Positions 60,970 through 64,000 of a DNA stretch of 64,000 nucleotides are shown here, piece after piece. A program made the translations under genes and the position numbers. The notes under the pieces are model-generated. The model was not told where the DNA came from, did not search any database, and was given only the letters and a program-made list of their open reading frames with translations. The stretch is from Lucinisca nassula (Eukaryota; Mollusca; Bivalvia; Lucinida; Lucinidae): NCBI GenBank assembly GCA_963580285.1, contig OY757026.1, forward strand, positions 83,922,651 to 83,986,650. The letters run 5' to 3'. Every line of letters begins with the position of its first letter. Positions within the stretch are counted from its first letter, which is position 1.

Positions 60970-61512
60970 TGGTGCCTGATGCTCTGTCTCTGGTCGGGCC
61001 CATCGGAGTCTAACTGTTGGTTTTCTTTTGCTCCAGCATTTCAGTGGTTTCTTGCGGTCTAGTCCTCACCATTGTCTCACCTCTGTGGTTCTTTGATTAT
61101 TCGTGTTCACGGAGATGTTGCACTGATGAGTTAGGAGGCCTTCATGCGGACTGAACAAATTATTTGTCTAAATCACGACGGAAGTAAGGGCGAGGATTCT
61201 GGCCACGTAAAATCGATTTAAGCCCCCCCCCCCAGTGGAAATCTTTCCACTGACCGTTCCAAGGCGGTTCTTCTGTGGCGGTTTATTTATGTTGTTGTTT
61301 GTTACTTACTGTGCGTATCACTAGTGTCTTTTAATTTTGGATGGTCATATGGCCATTTATGGGAAAGTAACTGTCCTTATGGCCTTCCTTTGTTTAGGTT
61401 TCCATTATGGTCTGGTCGCTTCATGTTTGTGTTGCTTTCCCTTTGGTGTCTTTGATGGGTGAAGTAAGTAAATTGTATCGATTCCTGATCTTTGTTTTAC
61501 TTCTACTTTTTA
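60970..61512 (+). mobile_element. Penelope-like 3' tail following the RT fragment
   Basis: Complete tail with C10-type run at 61223..61233, ends TTTGTTTTACTTCTACTTTTT. Confidence 0.8.
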
Positions 61513-62400
61513 TCATTGCCATTATTCATATAGGCTGTTCTGTTGTTGCGTTCGTTGGTTCGAGTTTTTGTGTGAGCTGTTTGCCTCTTAGTCTTTCGCT
61601 TCATCGGAGACCAGATGTTCAAAACGAACGACGTCGATGTTACATTTGATCATTTTCAAAAATGACAAATGTACTTACAGTTTTGCTGAACAAAATATGT
61701 GAGCAGCTATTGCAAAGGAAAAACACTACTTACTTTATTTTCAACAATAATACCATCCAATGGGTACACAACGTTGAAACGACGTCGATGCGACGTGATG
61801 ACGACGTCATAACGTCGTTTCGACTTTTATTCGACGTCAGTTTAGTGTCAGGTGCCTACTTGGCACTGTATTTGATACTTAGTTTAAACCGTTTTTTTTT
61901 TTGTTTTTGTGGATGATTTCAACAAATTTATTTAAGGATAGGAATACTTCAGTGCTTAAGTCCACGTGACAATCTCTGACTTGTCGGAATATCTGTTACG
62001 TGTATTTATAGAAAATAGCCGCAGTGAGGTAAAATTGTTGCGTATGACCGTTATATGTAGAATCAGGGCCCAGGACTCATTGGCTGAGCTTGGCATACAG
62101 TGTAGACCCGGAACGCGGTGTCTGACCAGGGTCTACAATGTTTGCTTTCATTACAGAAATTCAATTGTCAGGCGCCGCAAAACACAGGATCTAATCAGGG
62201 TCTACACGTTTTGCAAGCAACTGGAATTTACGGGTTAAACATCACGGGTTAAATCTCAGCCTGGGACTATTTTCCCAGCCTACACTCAGAGACAATCGAC
62301 CTTCCCAGCGACTGACAATAATGAGATACCAAGGTGATTGTCGCAGACCTGTGGATTCCCTTTCCGTTTGAATAAGTGGATAATTGACGCATTCTTGAAT
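61513..62400. other. No gene; short palindromic patches
   Basis: 61765..61860 is rich in ACGTCG palindromes like the interior of the 56651 MITE. 62095..62150 and 62170..62215 hold two GTCTAC/GTAGAC-type hairpins also seen near 2655 and 53660. The rest shows nothing. Confidence 0.45.
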
Positions 62401-62403
62401 TCT

Positions 62404-62683
62404 CATCACAAAAACATGCCTACATAATTCTGACCCCCTTGAACCCCACTTTTATATAGTAAAACTAGGGTTTACAGGGGTAAACCTTATTTCTATATTT
62501 CTGCTCTAAAATATAGATTGTGGGTACTCGTTTGAACCGCCTCGGTGAGGCGGTTCTAACGAGTGCCCACGATCTATACTTTGAGCAGAAATAAGAAAAA
62601 TATCACAAGTTTCATCTTAAAATTTTCATTTTTTTTTTCGGCGTTAAGGTGGTAATGTATTTGTATAGGCGTGTTTGCGTAAT
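62404..62683. repeat. Hairpin MITE, family A
   Basis: CATCACAAAAACATGCC to GGCGTGTTTGCGTAATG. Confidence 0.85.
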
Positions 62684-62787
62684 GTTCGGGGCTTCTTGGC
62701 TTCTTTTCTGAACTAACTATGTCACTTTCTTTGCAACTGTGGTGCCTCCTGCTTTGTAGATCTCAACAAGTATTGCATCTCATGATG

Positions 62788-63060
62788 GGCTGCATGATGC
62801 TTCCACGCAGAGCTGAAACCGACCCGCACAAAAGTACTGATAACCGCTTAGAGGATCTAAGCCTGCCCAGGTAAAGCGGTGCGAATGTCGGACCGTTCAT
62901 GTTTATAAACCCTATTAGTTTCATAGGGCGGCAGGGCTTGAGATGTCATGTCATCTCAGTGTCGGGTAAAAGTCCCACAAAATTGGAAGCAACGTCTCCA
63001 AAATGACCTTTACAGTGTTGACGGGGACGTTAAACCCCAAATCAAACAAACAAACATACA
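62788..63060 (+). mobile_element. SINE (type A), intact tail
   Basis: GGGCTGCATGATGCTTCCAC to GACGTTAAACCCCAAATC plus AAAC repeats. It separates two near-identical MITE copies whose flanks (AATAAGTGGATAATTGACGC before, AACTATGTCACTTTCTTTGC after) are also duplicated. Confidence 0.85.
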
Positions 63061-63111
63061 AATTCCCTTTCCATTTGAATAAGTGGATAATTGACGCATC
63101 CTTGAATTCTC

Positions 63112-63364
63112 ATCACGAAAACAAGCCTATATAATTCTGACCCCCTTTAACCCCACTTTTATATAGTAACAGGGGTAAACCTTATTTTCCTTATTTCTGC
63201 TCTAAAAATATAGATTGTGGGTACTCGATGAGGCGGTTCTAACGAGTGTCCAAAATCTATACTTTGAGCAGAAATAAGAAAAATGTCACAAGTTTTCATC
63301 TTAAAATTTTCATTTTTTTCGGCGTTAAGGTTGTAATGTATTTGTATAGGCGTGTTTGAGTGAA
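63112..63364. repeat. Hairpin MITE, family A, stem shortened
   Basis: Twin of 62404..62683 with ~25 bp of the left stem arm missing. Flanking sequence is duplicated too, so this arose by segmental duplication and not by a new insertion. Confidence 0.8.
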
Positions 63365-63537
63365 GTTCAGGGCTTCTTGGCTTCTTTTCTGAACTATGTC
63401 ACTTTCTTTGCAACTGGGGTGCCTCCTGCTTTGTAGATTTCAACAAGTATTGCATCTCATGCTGGAGCCTTGCCAAATGACAGAGATGTTTAATTACTTT
63501 CCTATTTTCAGAAACGCTTGGGAACGCATCAAGCAGA

Positions 63538-63824
63538 TTACACATTACAAAAATACGACTTTACAAATACACTGTAAATTTAACCGCCGTAAAAATGACA
63601 AATTTAAGATGAAAAATTGTGATTATTTTCTTATTTCTGCTCAAAATATCGATTGCGAGTACACGTTAGAACCGCCTCAACGAGGCGGTTCTAACGAGTA
63701 CTCACACGCTATATTTTAGAGCAGAAATAAGGAAAATAAGGTTTACCCCTGTATACCCCAGTTTTACTATATGGAAGTGGGGTTCAAGGGAATAAAAATA
63801 TTGTAGGCGTGTTTTCGTGATGAT
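63538..63824. repeat. Hairpin MITE, family A, reverse orientation
   Basis: ACATTACAAAAATACGAC to TAGGCGTGTTTTCGTGATG; intact stem at 63655..63705. The last 170 bp of the window show nothing recognisable. Confidence 0.8.
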
Positions 63825-64000
63825 ACGTGACGATGTACTATTCAATGTTTAAATTATCGATTTTTATCCTATTCTCGGGTAGGATAGGATAACCATTTCA
63901 ACCCAAGGGTTAAGGGCATTTATTCTTGATTATTGAGGGCTATCATTTCATTACATAATATTATGTAGCCTCAGTGCTGACTGAAGAGATGTCCTCTGTC

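Overview
The window is animal nuclear DNA, most likely from a mollusc or another lophotrochozoan. It is AT-rich and repeat-packed, and I find no ordinary host gene. The assignment rests on repeat style only: tRNA-derived SINEs ending in AAAC repeats, Penelope-like retroelement fragments, many hairpin MITEs, and long minisatellite-like arrays. The species is not identifiable by eye.

The centrepiece is one complete Polinton/Maverick (adintovirus-type) provirus at 26681..45274 (18,594 bp). It begins 5'-AG, ends CT-3', has ~550-bp terminal inverted repeats, and is flanked by the 6-bp target duplication ACTGCA. It landed inside a small MITE whose two halves lie at 26545..26680 and 45275..45349.

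Left arm of the provirus: a tRNA-Ile(GAT)-like gene, four small genes (one on minus, three on plus), then four minus-strand genes (a zinc-knuckle protein and three small proteins that look like tandem paralogues). A control region with a SINE insertion precedes the plus-strand core: protein-primed DNA polymerase B, packaging ATPase, several basic virion-type proteins, DDE integrase with chromodomain, a small membrane protein, penton-type minor capsid protein, F54H12.2-type major capsid protein, a Cys/His protein and an adenain-like protease. The core is packed like an operon. Stop and start codons overlap (ATGA, TAATG), and three stop codons sit inside the next TATA box. Four genes carry lesions: one in-frame TGA and three frameshifts, all three next to A-runs.

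The most striking unexplained structure is in the left arm. All four small genes end, 24-31 nt after the stop codon, in a 16-nt hairpin matching or covarying with the replication-dependent histone mRNA 3' stem-loop, followed by purine-rich sequence like the histone downstream element. Three of these genes also have an upstream AAGTAGGTCA element (a ROR/HR3-type nuclear-receptor half-site) next to a TATA box; the fourth shares one divergently. The proteins are not histones. Downstream of the protease are two tandem pre-miRNA-like hairpins.

Flanks: 1-26.5 kb holds tandem arrays, a cluster of Penelope-like fragments (about 4-11 kb), nested MITEs and SINEs, a ~3.2-kb inverted-repeat element and a foldback element. 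45.3-64 kb holds more SINEs and MITEs, a ~6.5-kb repeat complex bounded by 17-bp inverted repeats that contains a dense palindrome array, a GC-rich island, and a Penelope fragment carrying a tight A-to-G hypermutation tract.
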